The notes beneath the pieces were generated by a model, which saw only the letters and a list, made by a program, of their open reading frames with translations, was not told the origin of the DNA and searched no databases. 64,000 nucleotides of DNA from Tetramitus jugosus. Lineage: Eukaryota; Heterolobosea; Eutetramitea; Acrasida; Vahlkampfiidae. Below, in pieces: positions 19,331-30,966 of the stretch; the first letter of the stretch is position 1; each line of letters starts with the position of its first letter. The position numbers were made by a program, and so were the translations under genes. The stretch spans positions 124,001 to 188,000 of the forward strand of contig OW569345.1 in NCBI GenBank assembly GCA_937625935.1, given 5' to 3'.

Positions 19331-22300
19331 CTATGTGGTATTAGGTTGATGTTGAGGACTCAAATGAGATGGAATAGGAGGTAAGTTGTAGGGACTATGT
19401 ACAGCAGTTGTTACAGAGGTTGGTGCGTCCATGTCTTTGGTTTGTTGTTGGGTGCTGTTGGATTTTCGTAGCTTGAGGAGCGAAACTGGTGGAGGTGGAG
19501 AAAAGGAAGACGACACAACTGGTGCATGAGATATGTCCGTGTAGTCTTCATCGTCATGATTCAAGCTCACAGAATGGTCAACGTTGGAGGAGATGGTACT
19601 GCGGAAATTAATAAGCGCTTCCAAGTAACGTAGCATTCTATGGTCTTCCTTCCAAGTCTCGGATAGTATAAGCTTCGTGTATTCATCCTGTCTGCTCTCC
19701 TTGATGAAAATCTTGCCATGAATGTTTCGCATTTGGTAAATCTGACCTGCAGGGAACAAACCAACAACCAGATTTTCATAATCATTAATAATAAAAGGCG
19801 AATTGTCCATACTCTTTTTCTTCTTCTTCTTCTTCTGCTTATTGTTTTCTTCGTCTAGCTCTTTAATTGATCGTTTGTGTGTTTCGGACGGTGGAGTAGC
19901 AATGATAGACGTATTCGTCAAGACGTCGACCTGGGTGATATGAGCTTCTTTCGTATCCAAACTCTCCTCTGTCTTAACGTCATGTTGAGCACAGGAGGAT
20001 GATTCTATAATGATTTGATTTGGCTCTAGAGTAGGATCACTGTGCGCAGACACTTCAACAATCTCCTTGCAACTATCAGACACCACAGTTGTTTTCAAAG
20101 TAAGGGTATTAGTGTCCTCGGTTGAATTTAGTTCAATTTCTTGCAATGCAACCGTCTGAGAGGTTGGTTGCGCAGAATGCATTGACACATCTCCTTCATT
20201 GTCCGTGATGCCTGTGGATTGTGTCGTTGTGGTATCGACAGATTTTCTATAAATGAAGCCCCATCCCTTGCTTAATAATCCAGATGCTGCATTCTTCACT
20301 CCTGCTGCAAATTTAACAATTGCAGAATTTTGAATGTCTCGCATCATTTCTTCCTTCCAAGGATAGTTTGACACATCGACTCTCAACTCCTCAATCGCCG
20401 TCATTGACAATCGAGTGATAAAATCATCACCATTCACAAATGTTGTTACATAACTCGAGCATTCCACTGCCAACTGTTGCGATAGAACAGGTGGACAAGC
20501 AAAAGCGTAGCAGTGAATATCCACGCCGGGAAATACATTTTCATCCTTCCACAGGTCGGTTAGAATGGCAGCTGTTCCGCCACCGAGTGAGTGACCCAGG
20601 AGCCGTAATCGATAACCAGGATATCGCACCAACGTCTTTCGAACAATTCTCTTCAATAGAGAATTGTTTCTGAACCATTGTGCAGCACAGAGGATACCCT
20701 TGTGACAATAACCGTGCTTGTACCGAATTCCAGACATGTGAAGATCCGTAATCAAGTCACTAAAGGTCTTTGTGCCTCGGAAAATGAGAATCACTGAATG
20801 TGTCGCATGATCCAAAAATAGAAAATAAGCAGGACGCATAGTTTGTTGAGTCTTGTCAAATGCAATAATGTCTTCAACTTGCATATTCATCTTCTTGGCC
20901 AAGTTCGATACGGATTCACGAAACACTTGATAGGTGAACTTTGCATACCGTTTCCACACATACAACTCTTCATCGTCTATATACTTGTGAGATTCTTCCG
21001 ATTCGGCAATGTACTGTGTAAAGTCTCGTGCCGCTTGAGCCTGACTTCTCATGTAGTACTCCAGACCTAGAGTCATCTCGCCCCATGACCACTGACTCGC
21101 TACCACTCGCACCAAACTGAACGCGTTCCGATTATGTGCCAAGAATTCGCTCCACGATGTCTTTATGGATGCCGAGTGTTGCAAATCGTTGGAAATCTCA
21201 TTCATTCCATCGTCCATCATATTCAAATCATCAAAATCCTCATGATCACTCAATGTCACTCTCGAGTCATCCACCAAAATGTCATCGACATCCTCCATGT
21301 CCTCCATGTATTCTACATCGTCATCCACTGCTTCTCCATCATCTACGTCATCATCTTCATCGTCGAATCCTTCACTTGACCGAGTCGATGAAGACGCATA
21401 ACCTCCATCAAAATACTTTTCCAAGTCACTGGCAGACAGTCCACTGTTGCTGTTGTTGTTGCTACTTGGATGATCAGATGACAATAGTGATGATGAAGAA
21501 AATGATAACTTGCTGTTCATCATTACTGGATTATTGTTGTTGTTATTATTATTATTGTTATTATTATTTTCATTGTTTTCATCTTCATCAGTGTTATTGT
21601 TTTTGTTTTTATGATTGTGAGCGTTGTTGTTGTTGTGATGAGATGACAAGTATCGTGCACTTCCATTGTCCACCATTTGATTGTTCATTTCGAGTTGTTT
21701 CTGTTGAATTTGTTGTTGTTTCTGAACAGTGGCATAACTCAATCCCACATGTTCAATAAATGTCTTGTTGTAATAAATTTTTTTCATGGGATTGTTAAAG
21801 GGTGCAATAGGTCGTTTTCTTGTTGTTCCCTGCTGTTGATTGTTGTTATTGTTGTTCATGTTGTGCATACTACTATTATGATTATTGGTATTACTGCTGC
21901 CACTATTATTATTATTATTATTATTATTATGATTATTATGATTATTATGATTGTAATTGGACATGTTGTGAATTGAAGTTGTTGAAGATGCTGCGGTAGT
22001 AGTATTCGTATTAGTATTAGTATTAGTAGTGATCATGGGAGGGGTCAAAGTTCGGTTCACAGGAGTAGCACTACTACTACTACTACTTGTGATTGTGAGT
22101 GATGAAATATCATGATTGTTCAAACTTCTTCTCTGTCTTATTTGACCCGATCCAGTTTGGTGATAATGATGATGATGATGACTATTATTATGACCATTGG
22201 TAGAAATCGGAGAATTAGGAGTCGAGGAAGGAGAATAATCATGTTGTTGTTGTTGTTGTTGAGAGGACATTGTGGAAAGTGGTGGGGTGAGTTGTTTTGA

Positions 22301-22660
22301 TGGACTCGATGTTGTTAAAGTGTCATGCTGTTGCTGTTGTTGCCTTCTATTCATTAGCAAATGTTGAGGAATAGGAGGAAAATCATCATTCATACTATTG
22401 TTGTTGTTATTGTTGTTGTTATTTTCTGTCATTGGTTGTTGTTGTTGTTGTTCTTCTGTTGATGATGCATTTTGTTGATTGACATGATGATGATGATGAA
22501 ATTTTGAGGTGATTGTTCGTGAAGGTGAACTTGGAGGTGATAGCTCACTAAAAAAGGCATAGTCAAATGATGAGGAAGGAGGTGTTTTTTGACTGGGTAT
22601 TGCTCTTGTTGCTGTTGTTGTTGCTCCTTGGTTTTCTTCTTCTGTTTCGTTTGTCTTCAT
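19331..22660 (-). CDS. Class 3 lipase, sn1-diacylglycerol lipase-like, with long disordered N-terminus
   Basis: 1109 residues. About 490 N-terminal residues are Asn/His/Gln/Ser runs plus an acidic segment. The lipase fold follows: the nucleophile elbow GHSLGGG has Ser691, FRGTKTFSDLITDL precedes it, and VNGDDFITRLS gives the catalytic Asp. DHRMLRY supplies a likely catalytic His. A low-complexity, Lys-rich insert (KKKKKKKSMD) separates the Asp and His parts. DAGL-like enzymes release sn2-monoacylglycerol from diacylglycerol. No transmembrane segments were seen, so it is more like soluble protist members than animal DAGL alpha. Confidence 0.82.
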   Translation of the reverse strand: MKTNETEEENQGATTTATRAIPSQKTPPSSSFDYAFFSELSPPSSPSRTITSKFHHHHHVNQQNASSTEEQQQQQPMTENNNNNNNNNSMNDDFPPIPQHLLMNRRQQQQQHDTLTTSSPSKQLTPPLSTMSSQQQQQQHDYSPSSTPNSPISTNGHNNSHHHHHYHQTGSGQIRQRRSLNNHDISSLTITSSSSSSATPVNRTLTPPMITTNTNTNTNTTTAASSTTSIHNMSNYNHNNHNNHNNNNNNNNSGSSNTNNHNSSMHNMNNNNNNQQQGTTRKRPIAPFNNPMKKIYYNKTFIEHVGLSYATVQKQQQIQQKQLEMNNQMVDNGSARYLSSHHNNNNAHNHKNKNNNTDEDENNENNNNNNNNNNNNNPVMMNSKLSFSSSSLLSSDHPSSNNNSNSGLSASDLEKYFDGGYASSSTRSSEGFDDEDDDVDDGEAVDDDVEYMEDMEDVDDILVDDSRVTLSDHEDFDDLNMMDDGMNEISNDLQHSASIKTSWSEFLAHNRNAFSLVRVVASQWSWGEMTLGLEYYMRSQAQAARDFTQYIAESEESHKYIDDEELYVWKRYAKFTYQVFRESVSNLAKKMNMQVEDIIAFDKTQQTMRPAYFLFLDHATHSVILIFRGTKTFSDLITDLHMSGIRYKHGYCHKGILCAAQWFRNNSLLKRIVRKTLVRYPGYRLRLLGHSLGGGTAAILTDLWKDENVFPGVDIHCYAFACPPVLSQQLAVECSSYVTTFVNGDDFITRLSMTAIEELRVDVSNYPWKEEMMRDIQNSAIVKFAAGVKNAASGLLSKGWGFIYRKSVDTTTTQSTGITDNEGDVSMHSAQPTSQTVALQEIELNSTEDTNTLTLKTTVVSDSCKEIVEVSAHSDPTLEPNQIIIESSSCAQHDVKTEESLDTKEAHITQVDVLTNTSIIATPPSETHKRSIKELDEENNKQKKKKKKKSMDNSPFIINDYENLVVGLFPAGQIYQMRNIHGKIFIKESRQDEYTKLILSETWKEDHRMLRYLEALINFRSTISSNVDHSVSLNHDDEDYTDISHAPVVSSSFSPPPPVSLLKLRKSNSTQQQTKDMDAPTSVTTAVHSPYNLPPIPSHLSPQHQPNTT

Positions 22661-23047
22661 GATTCCTTATGATTTTTGTCTCTTGTGTATTCCAATTCAA
22701 TTATTGTGGTCAATTGTTGTTGTTGTTTGACAAGAGCTTTTTTGAAAAGGGGGAATGATGAGATGATGATGATGAATGATTATTATGACTCCAGTGTTCG
22801 TTGCAGTCACACAGAGCTGTGTTTTTTTTTCGTCGGTGTTTGTTGTTGTTGCTCGTTATTGTTGTTTTGAGTCGCCGGCATTCCTTTGTTGTGCACTCCA
22901 TTCCGAGCCCTTGTCTAACAGATCCGGCAGTCGGATTTCGTTCTCTCCTCCAGGAGGAAAATTCGGAGAAAACATAGCTGCCCCGGTCTGAAAAAAAGCC
23001 GCAATAAATCAAAAACACCAAACAGAACGTGCCACCAAACGAACAAG
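22661..23047. promoter_or_regulatory. Divergent region between lipase and ATG7 genes
   Basis: 387 bases between two divergent start codons. It contains TTG/TGA-type simple repeats and an A-rich leader before ATG7. No gene is visible. Confidence 0.3.
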
Positions 23048-25285
23048 ATGACAACAACAACATTGGCGTTTGAGCCATTGCAATCCATGGTGGATCCCGA
23101 GTTTTGGAGTGAATTGAGCACCAGAAAGCTCACAGAGTACAGACTGGACAAATCAGAGAGAAACATTTTTGCGATTTATACGACTGGAGAGACCTCTGCC
23201 TCTCATGTCAATAGCTCTCGCATCTCCATCAACGGAGAGTCTTTTTTGAAGCCTGCCAAATCTGCTACAGATGACAATAAGGAAGACAATCGTGCTCTGG
23301 CATTTGTTGGCAACCGATATTCCAATATTGCTCCTGGTGTGCTGTTGAATGTGAACACTGCTGATGAATTCAAAGATTTGGATAAGAAGAAATTTTTGAG
23401 AGAACAGTGTCTTTCGATGCTAAAGCGTGTGTGCAGTGGTGATTGGGTGACGAATCCGAGTGTTCTCGCCACGTTTTGTCTCTTGTCGTTTGCTGATTTG
23501 AAGAGCTATACGTTTTATTATTGGTTTGCGTTCCCAACAATTGTACCGTTGAAGGCAATTGAACAAGTTGGAACTGTTCGGTCATTGTCTAGCCTGTGTT
23601 CCTCAGGCATGAATCAACAAGAAGAAGAACAGCAGCGATTCAACAATACCGAAATGGATTCATTGACAAAGAGCTATCTGTTGTATCAAATTGAGTCATC
23701 ATTGAACAACAAGGGATTTTTTGTTGTGTCTCAGAGTGCTGATGATGTGAGCAACCATTTTTTGATTCATCCATTGTCCGAATATGCTGCTGTTCGATCC
23801 AGTAACAGAGAGATTCTATTTGGTTTCAACGATCCAGGATGTTTAGCAGAGAACGCTAATGTACTATTGAAGAATTATATTGTCGCAATTGCCCTCACAT
23901 TTAAACTTTCAACTTTTAAGGTGGTTTGCTTTAGAGTGTCCAAGGGTGGAGACAAGGTTGATATATCCAAATCGATTGTTATTGAAGTCCGCGTTAACCT
24001 GGATCAACTGATTAATAAGCAGGCAATAGAGTACTTGTCTCAAGAATCTCAATCACAAGACAGTGCAGATGTGCAAGATGTGCTCGATTCTATCAAGATT
24101 GTCGGCTGGGAGAAGAACCTCAAGGGTGCTCTTGCTCCAAGGCACATTAATCTCTCATCCATGATGGATCCAATGAGATTGGCTGCCAATTCGGTCTCAT
24201 TGAACTTGGAGTTAATGAAATGGAGAATGTTTCCAGATTTAGACTTGAGGTTACTCTCACAAACAAAGTGCTTGCTGATTGGATCAGGTACATTGGGATG
24301 CCATGTAGCAAGAAACTTGATGGCTTGGGGCATCTTCAATATTACCATGGTCGATAGAACAAAGGTAAGCTTTAGCAATCCAGTTCGTCAGCCGCTGTAT
24401 GAATTTGAGGATTGTTTGAACGGAGGAAGAGACAAGGCAAAGTGTGCAGCTGAAAAATTGAAGAAAATATTTCCATTGGCTAACGTTAGAGGTGAATCAT
24501 TGGATATTCCAATGCCAGGCCATGTTGTGCCAGATTCGGAGATTGAGAATGTGAGAAAGAATTATGAGAAAATGGAGCGTTTGATCTTGGAGCACGATGT
24601 AATATATTTGTTGACCGATACAAGAGAAAGCCGATGGTTACCTAGTGTAATGGGAGCTCAGCATCGAAAAATAGTTATTAACGCAGCGCTTGGATATGAA
24701 TCCTATGTTGTGATGCGTCATGGTGTTGTTTGCGACGATGATTCAACTCCTTATCGTCTTGGTTGCTATTTCTGTAACGATGTTGTGGCTCCAGTTGATA
24801 GCACTCGAGATAGAACACTGGACATGCAATGCACAGTTACCAGACCAGGTGTGTCAGCAATGGCTGGTGCTCTTGCCGTCGAACTGTTAGTCTCAATGGT
24901 GCATCATCCAAAACACAAGTACGCTCCAGCATCTATCCTCTCATCTGAAAATGATGTCGCCAATCGAAAGAGCAACCACGTGGATGTCGGAGGTAGCACT
25001 GCGAGTGACTTTGGCTGGGTTCCTCACCAAATTCGAGGTAGTCTCACAAACTTCCAAACGTACCTCATGGTAGGTGCTGCCTACGATCAATGTACAGCCT
25101 GCTCCCACATCATTCTTGACAAGTATGCCACAGAAGGGTTCTCGTTCATGCTCCAAGCTTTCAATAACCCTGGCTTGCTAGAAGAATTAACGGGCCTCAA
25201 GGAGCTTCATGAAAAAACCCAAAAGCTATTTGATGATTTCGAAGCACTCGACGACGACGACGACGAAGACTTCGAGCTCCTCTAA
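23048..25285 (+). CDS. ATG7: Autophagy E1-like activating enzyme ATG7
   Basis: 745 residues, no intron. The N-terminal ATG7 domain begins FEPLQSMVDPEFW, as in other ATG7 proteins, and spans roughly residues 5-330. The ThiF/E1 adenylation domain has the nucleotide loop LIGSGTLGCHVARNL and VDRTKVSFSNPVRQ. The catalytic cysteine lies in DRTLDMQCTVTRPG (Cys595). The acidic end DFELL is close to the usual C-terminal motif. It activates ATG8 and ATG12 for transfer to ATG3 and ATG10 in autophagosome formation. It is a single-domain housekeeping gene with no anomaly seen. Confidence 0.96.
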   Translation: MTTTTLAFEPLQSMVDPEFWSELSTRKLTEYRLDKSERNIFAIYTTGETSASHVNSSRISINGESFLKPAKSATDDNKEDNRALAFVGNRYSNIAPGVLLNVNTADEFKDLDKKKFLREQCLSMLKRVCSGDWVTNPSVLATFCLLSFADLKSYTFYYWFAFPTIVPLKAIEQVGTVRSLSSLCSSGMNQQEEEQQRFNNTEMDSLTKSYLLYQIESSLNNKGFFVVSQSADDVSNHFLIHPLSEYAAVRSSNREILFGFNDPGCLAENANVLLKNYIVAIALTFKLSTFKVVCFRVSKGGDKVDISKSIVIEVRVNLDQLINKQAIEYLSQESQSQDSADVQDVLDSIKIVGWEKNLKGALAPRHINLSSMMDPMRLAANSVSLNLELMKWRMFPDLDLRLLSQTKCLLIGSGTLGCHVARNLMAWGIFNITMVDRTKVSFSNPVRQPLYEFEDCLNGGRDKAKCAAEKLKKIFPLANVRGESLDIPMPGHVVPDSEIENVRKNYEKMERLILEHDVIYLLTDTRESRWLPSVMGAQHRKIVINAALGYESYVVMRHGVVCDDDSTPYRLGCYFCNDVVAPVDSTRDRTLDMQCTVTRPGVSAMAGALAVELLVSMVHHPKHKYAPASILSSENDVANRKSNHVDVGGSTASDFGWVPHQIRGSLTNFQTYLMVGAAYDQCTACSHIILDKYATEGFSFMLQAFNNPGLLEELTGLKELHEKTQKLFDDFEALDDDDDEDFELL

Positions 25286-25308
25286 TGTAGATACAGCTCA
25301 TGAAATAT

Positions 25309-25545
25309 TCATCTTGTCAACAACATTTTGTTCGTAAAGAAGCCTTCGTTGGTACCTGTAGCTCTAAAATTCTGAAGTGCTTGTTGGGACATTCTTCGAG
25401 TTAGTGTTCCGTCGGGCAGCTGAGCACGCTTATTTTGGCGGCAACATTCTTTTACGTATCCGTCAAGAAAACAAGAGATAGGAACAGCGAGCTCGAACAT
25501 TAACAAGGTTTTGGTGTGGTAGTTCGTTCGTACTTTGAGAAACAT
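25309..25545 (-). CDS. Small protein, 78 residues or shorter from an internal start
   Basis: Open frame filling most of the 287-base gap between ATG7 and the kinesin gene, on the opposite strand. It reads MFLKVRTNYHTKTLLMFELA and later CCRQNKRAQLPDGTLTRRMS. Starts at residues 1 or 16 are possible. I do not recognise a family. The even codon content and long run without stops suggest a real gene, but it could be chance. Confidence 0.4.
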   Translation of the reverse strand: MFLKVRTNYHTKTLLMFELAVPISCFLDGYVKECCRQNKRAQLPDGTLTRRMSQQALQNFRATGTNEGFFTNKMLLTR

Positions 25546-25572
25546 TAGAGGATAATAGCAAAAATAATAACA

Positions 25573-28500
25573 ATGACAGATTCTTCAGTTAGAGTAGCTG
25601 TGCGTTGCCGTCCCTTCAACGAGAGGTACATGCGAACTTTTATCAACCTTCACATACTTACTTAGCTCTACTCTTTCTAACCTTCAACATTGAAAATGTA
25701 GAGAAATTCGTTTGCAATCAAAATGTTGTGTGGAAATGGTGGATAATGCAACACATCTCGTGAGTCCAGATGGCAAATTGTACAAGTTTTCGTATGACTA
25801 CTCCTATTGGTCACATCAGGAATCTGACCCCAATTATGCCTCTCAAACAACTGTGTACAATGATCTTGGCAAGTCTGTGCTTGATAATGCATGGGAGGGC
25901 TATAATACGAGTTTGTTTGCTTATGGACAAACAGGTTCTGGTAAGGTAGGTTCCCTTGTTTCTGTGTGTCATTTTGGTTTGCGTTTATCGCTGACCCTTA
26001 CACTTCTCTTGTTGTGTGAATAAATCATTTGTCAGAGTTACTCCATGGTCGGTTCCAAGGAGGACTATGGTATCATTCCACGTGTGCTGAAAGAACTCTT
26101 TGATAGAATGGAGCAAGAGAAAGGGGCTCACTTTAGAGTAAGTACATTTACTTGTTGAATGATTATTGTTTGAGACCTCGAACATAACCAATTTTGTCTT
26201 AGGTGGAAACGAGCATGATTGAAATTTACAATGAAAATGTGAGAGACTTGTTTAATCCGACCAATCCTTTGAATCATGGAGGAGGATTGAAAGTGAGAGA
26301 ACATCCTAACACGGGTCCCTACGTAGAAGGTCTCGAGTTGTGTCTTGTCCATAATTACGAGGATGTGAGCGCATTGATGGAGGAAGGTGCTAAGATGCGT
26401 ACAATTGCTAAAACTAATATGAACGACACTTCCAGTCGTGCTCATACAATTTTTCAAATTATATTCACCCAATCAAGGATCGCATTTGGCGATGATGGCT
26501 CTACTGTCGTCTCTGAGAAAGTCTCCAAAATCAATCTAATTGATTTAGCAGGTAGCGAAAGAGTGTCAAAAACTGGTGCTACGGGACAGAGACTGAAGGA
26601 AGGAAGCTCCATCAATGTATCATTAACTGCATTGGGTAATGTCATCAACAAGCTGGCTGAGAAGTGCTCTGGTGAGAAGAGGAAAGTATTTGTACCTTAC
26701 AGAGACTCCCAATTGACTTGGTTGTTAAAGGAGAGTTTGGGTGGTAATGCAAAAACCATTATGATTGCTGCTATCAGCCCTAGCGAAGATAATTTTGCTG
26801 AGTCGTTGAATACATTGCGCTATGCCTCGAGAGCAAAGGTCATCACCAATAAGGCAAGAATTAATGAGGATCCAAACGTGAAGATTATTCGTGAGTTGAA
26901 GGAAGAGATTGAGAGATTGAGAATGCTGTTGACTGAAAGGACTGTCCCAATGACTAAACCAACCGGTAAGCAACAAGATGTAAAACAAGAACACGACGAT
27001 AATATTAAATTGATGGAGCAATTAGAAGCAAGTCAAAAGATCATTGAACAATTGCAGATGACTAGCGAAGACAAGGAAAAGAGAACAGCTGAAATTCAGA
27101 GAGCAAGACAAAGAGCTCTCGCGGATGCCGGTCTGAGCGTTACAGACCAAGGAGAACTAGTTGGAATTGATGCGAAGAAAACACCTCACTTTATAAACTT
27201 GAATGAGGATCCAATGATGACAGGATGTTTGGTATACTTCTTCAAGGAGGGTGAGACAAGAATTGGTCGAGACAAATCAAACACTATAACCCTGACTGGT
27301 CTCCATATTCGTCCTGAACACTGTTGTATAACCAATGAAAATGGAATAGTGTCTGTCATACCAATAGGCGATGCTGTAGTCTATGTCAATGGTAAACAAA
27401 TTGAGGGAGCAGTCGAGCTTCACTCCCAAGACAGAGTTATTTTGGGTAGCAATCACGTGTTTAGATTCTCCAATCCTCTGATGCCACCAAAAGGACCTGG
27501 AGTGACCATTGATTGGAACTTTGCCCAAAATGAATTGGCTGAGGAGCAAAATCGCTTGGTCAAGCTTGCAATTATGAAGAAAGAACAACAACTCGAAGAA
27601 AGCATGAAAGAAAAATTGAAAAAGCTCGAAGAAGAATTTGAGCATGAGAGACAGCGACAGCAAGAAGCCATTGATAAACAAATGCAAGAATTGGAGACGA
27701 AGAAGAAGGAAGTAGACGCAGAGTTGCAGAAGAACAGACCAAGATCCAAGTCAAAGACTGGAGGAACATGGAAGGAGAAGTTTTTTAAAGCTGTCAAAGG
27801 AATGCAAGACAAACTTAAGACTACTAAGCAAGAAGTTGTGAAGGAACAAGAGAAGGAAATTCTTCAACAAAGGAGATTAGATGAACAATTGATTAGAATG
27901 CTTCCCTTGATAAAGGATGGTAATGATATGGCCTCTGAAATGAAGAAGAGCGTGAAGTATGACTTGAAAATTGTGATCAAAAACAACATGCCACTGTTAA
28001 ATATTCAAGTTCTCGACAGAAATAAGAATCCTCCAAAGGTTTCTCTCTGGCAACCAGAAGAGTTCGAGAACAGACTTTTCAAAATTCGTGAACGATATAG
28101 AATTTGGCAGCAAGATCAAGAGAATTATGTAGAAGTGCATGAAACGAGAGATCCATTCTACGACAGCTACATTAATTTGATTGGGGCTTGTAAGATTAGC
28201 TTGAAACCATTGGCATTAAATTCCCCCAAGGAATACCAAGCTGAGATTTTAGACAACGAAGGAGATATGCAAGGAAACCTACTTGTTTCTATCGAACCAT
28301 GCACACCTGATATGAGAGACCGCCCTCCACCTGTCAAGAATAGTGATGAACTTCTTGGCACTAGTCTGCATTTCATTATTAAGATTTATGGCTTGCGAAA
28401 TATGATTAAGCCAATTAGCAACAACACATTCGTAAGGTTCAGATTCTACACGGAGAATTACGTGTCTACGAACTATGCCAGCGGTAGAAACCCCTCATAC

Positions 28501-28707
28501 AACTTTAAGAGAAAGTATCACATCAAGAACGTGACAGAAGACTTGATTAACTATCTGGAGGACAGCGAAATAGTGTTTGAAGTATTCGGAGAGCAGAAAT
28601 CTGAGGAATCCTTGCAAATGAACACCCCAATGAGTCCAACAAGACAAGACACAGACAGTCCCAGGAAAAGAAAAGACTCTCCTGTCCCTCGATCTCCTAT
28701 GCCCTAA
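25573..28707 (+). CDS. Kinesin-3 family motor with FHA domain, four exons
   Basis: Exons are 25573-25625, 25702-25945, 26036-26137 and 26203-28707, giving 967 residues. The motor starts VRVAVRCRPFNEREI. The P-loop GQTGSGKS spans the second intron (Lys99), and the switch motifs SSRAH and DLAGSER are intact. The neck and coiled coil follow (LKEEIERLRMLL). An FHA domain at about residues 465-560 contains ETRIGRDKSNTITL. A second coiled coil (about 580-640) and a C2-like region complete it. Kinesin-3 motors carry vesicles toward microtubule plus ends. No PH domain was seen at the C-terminus, which in KIF1A would bind lipid cargo. All the introns are in the motor, three in the first 135 codons. 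Confidence 0.93.
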
Positions 28708-28899
28708 TCAATTCCCATGGGCGATCCGAATAAACGACTCACGAAAGACCTTTATCAAAACAATGCTCCACTAGAATGAAAAAATGTGACAAGTATTACT
28801 TTATATAATAGCCAGTTACAATGCGTTTACAAAAAAAATGAGTCACTAAGTCTCAGTGTGCGCCAGCAAATAAAAGATGTATCCCAACCATGTGTCTTC

Positions 28900-30081
28900 T
28901 CAAAGCATACATGAATTGCTGGATCTGACCTTTTGTAACAATTGGGCGTGATGTAACTGCATATCATTGTCGGTTGGTTCCAACGCGAAAGCCATCGCAG
29001 CGTCACGCAACGACAGTACAAACTCACCCAATTGCTCCAATAACAGCGATCGGTTGTAGTATGCCTTGGCATAACCTGGTTCGAGCTCAATGGCCCTCGT
29101 ATAATCAGCCAAAGCCCGTTGAAACTCTTCCAGAGATTCCAACCCGATGGCACGATTGTTCAGAGCCACAGCATAATCCTGTCTAATCTCCAACGCTTTT
29201 GAATAATCCAAAACAGCCTTCTCAGCATTCGGATAATTGAACCAACCTCTCAAATGATAAAACAGAGCAGTCAAATTCTGTTGAATGACACGCTCATTCG
29301 TTCTAAAGTACTGACACACTTGCAACTGCTCCAGGCATGCAGTGCACGGTGCAAGATGAGAGGCCTTGGACGACGGTGACAGTGTCATTCTCGTGTGATA
29401 CACTGCAAACTTTGCCAACAGAACAATCAACGAAGAATCCACCAGTACTCGCTCTGCTTTTGGCTGTCCCAGATAAATGATTCCAGTCGATCCAAACATT
29501 CTTGGCAATTGATTGTTCATGCGAGCAGCAGAATTGTTATGATGAACATAACAGTGTTCCTCTGCATGTTGAATCAAACTTTCCAATTCTTGCAATGGGA
29601 TCAATTCCCGGTTCAATGGCAATTTGACATGTTCATAGGTCAATCGACTAAAATCTTGAGAATCTGATGCACAGCACACGACAGCCACCAATGCATCCCA
29701 ATATTTTCTAGTCTTGAGTGATAGAGTCACAGAAAAGGAACTATTGAGTGCAATCATGTGTTGATCTGTTCGTATATTCAAGTGTACACTACTGTCTTGT
29801 ACTACTACTCTACTTTGATTATTGTTGTTGTTATTGTTATTATTATTGTTGGTTGAGTGTTGTTGTTGATGGTTGTTGAGAGGATGATCGTCTTGTTTGT
29901 AACGTTTGGAGAGTGGTTCATGATGAGGATGATTGTTGTTATTGTGGTGTTTATTGTTGTTGCTGATCAATAACCTGGTGGTATTGGTTGGTGCTTTTCT
30001 CTTCATTTTTTTGTTCGTTTTTTTTAAGGTAGCTTGGGTGTTATTGTTGTTATTGTTGTTGTAGTGTGATGGAGAGAGCAC
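28900..30081 (-). CDS. TPR-repeat protein with low-complexity N-terminus
   Basis: 393 residues. The first 100 or so are Asn/His/Thr rich. A middle region of about 160 residues has no known domain. The C-terminal third has at least three TPR units (LNNRAIGLESLEEFQRALAD and YAKAYYNRSLLLEQLGEF show the pattern), in which the motif W/A-x2-L/G/Y is visible. TPRs bind peptides or partner proteins. The role is not known. It is divergent from the HELQ-like gene. Confidence 0.7.
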   Translation of the reverse strand: MLSPSHYNNNNNNNTQATLKKTNKKMKRKAPTNTTRLLISNNNKHHNNNNHPHHEPLSKRYKQDDHPLNNHQQQHSTNNNNNNNNNNNQSRVVVQDSSVHLNIRTDQHMIALNSSFSVTLSLKTRKYWDALVAVVCCASDSQDFSRLTYEHVKLPLNRELIPLQELESLIQHAEEHCYVHHNNSAARMNNQLPRMFGSTGIIYLGQPKAERVLVDSSLIVLLAKFAVYHTRMTLSPSSKASHLAPCTACLEQLQVCQYFRTNERVIQQNLTALFYHLRGWFNYPNAEKAVLDYSKALEIRQDYAVALNNRAIGLESLEEFQRALADYTRAIELEPGYAKAYYNRSLLLEQLGEFVLSLRDAAMAFALEPTDNDMQLHHAQLLQKVRSSNSCML

Positions 30082-30966
30082 GTGTGTGCAGTGATCTATA
30101 TAAATAGTTGATAAAAGTTGTTGTTGTTGTTGTGTAGTGTAGTGATATTGGTTAGACTACTACTGTTGTCAGTTCAACTGCTGTTGTTGGTTTTCAGTGC
30201 AAAAAACTCAAGCTTTTGGAAGACAATCGCATGCACGAAACCAGGAATACTTTTTTGTGTGTGTGTATAGACGTAGAGACACACTGTGAGGTATTCTGGA
30301 TAGGGGAAAAAAAAGAGAGGTTGGGGGTGTTAGGTTGTTGGTTGGTTGGTTTGGTTGGGTTCGTTTGCTTCGCAGCTGAAATGTATGTCAGTTGGTGGTT
30401 GGTTGGTTTTTTTTCGTTCCGCGGAACCTACAACGCAACACCGCGCAGGGGTTTGGCACACAGTGGGAGATTTTTAGAAGCATAAAATCAGGTGTGGTGA
30501 TGTTCCGTTCGGACATCCAACACACACGTTCCAGCTGTCAGTCAACAGCTGTGATTCCACTTGACGTCAAACAGCACAGGGCTTTGAGCTGCAACAAACG
30601 ATGGAACCAACAAGAAGACATTAAGCAGAAATTACCACGATTCACACATGTGTTTTTAACTTAATTAATTTCAGGATCATTGCTTCTCCTATGAATAGCG
30701 TCGAGATCGAATATTCGTGATTTCTCTACCAAACAAAACAAGTTTTCCTTCCACAAGAGGACACGTCAAAAGAGCATTTCGGTGATCGCCCTCGTTGGAA
30801 ACGGTTTGAACTGCTGTCGGGATATCATGCATGATAGTTCCAGCAATTCGTGGAACTTGATTCGTCACTTCCAGCAATAACAGGAATCGAGCGCAAAAAA
30901 ACAAAAAAAGCAAAGAACAAAGAAATTGTTCCCTTTGCCGCTTTTCACCCAAACAACAACAATAGC
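30082..30966. promoter_or_regulatory. Long divergent region between TPR and HELQ-like genes
   Basis: 885 bases containing the two divergent promoters and T/G-rich repeats (GGTTGGTTGGTTTGGTTGGG). The HELQ frame is open upstream to 30850 but begins there with GTG. A minus-strand frame ending at 30689 contains a protein-like 46-residue stretch from the Met codon at 30829 (MHDIPTAVQTVSNEGDHRN...), so a small minus-strand gene may lie here. Confidence 0.35.

Noticed and set aside
21136-21759. Plus-strand His/Cys-rich 207-codon frame
   Set aside because: It is antisense to the acidic and Asn-rich part of the lipase gene, and its composition comes from that.
30850-30966. GTG start of the HELQ frame
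   Set aside because: Eukaryotic nuclear genes rarely start with GTG; ATG 30967 or an unseen first exon is more likely.
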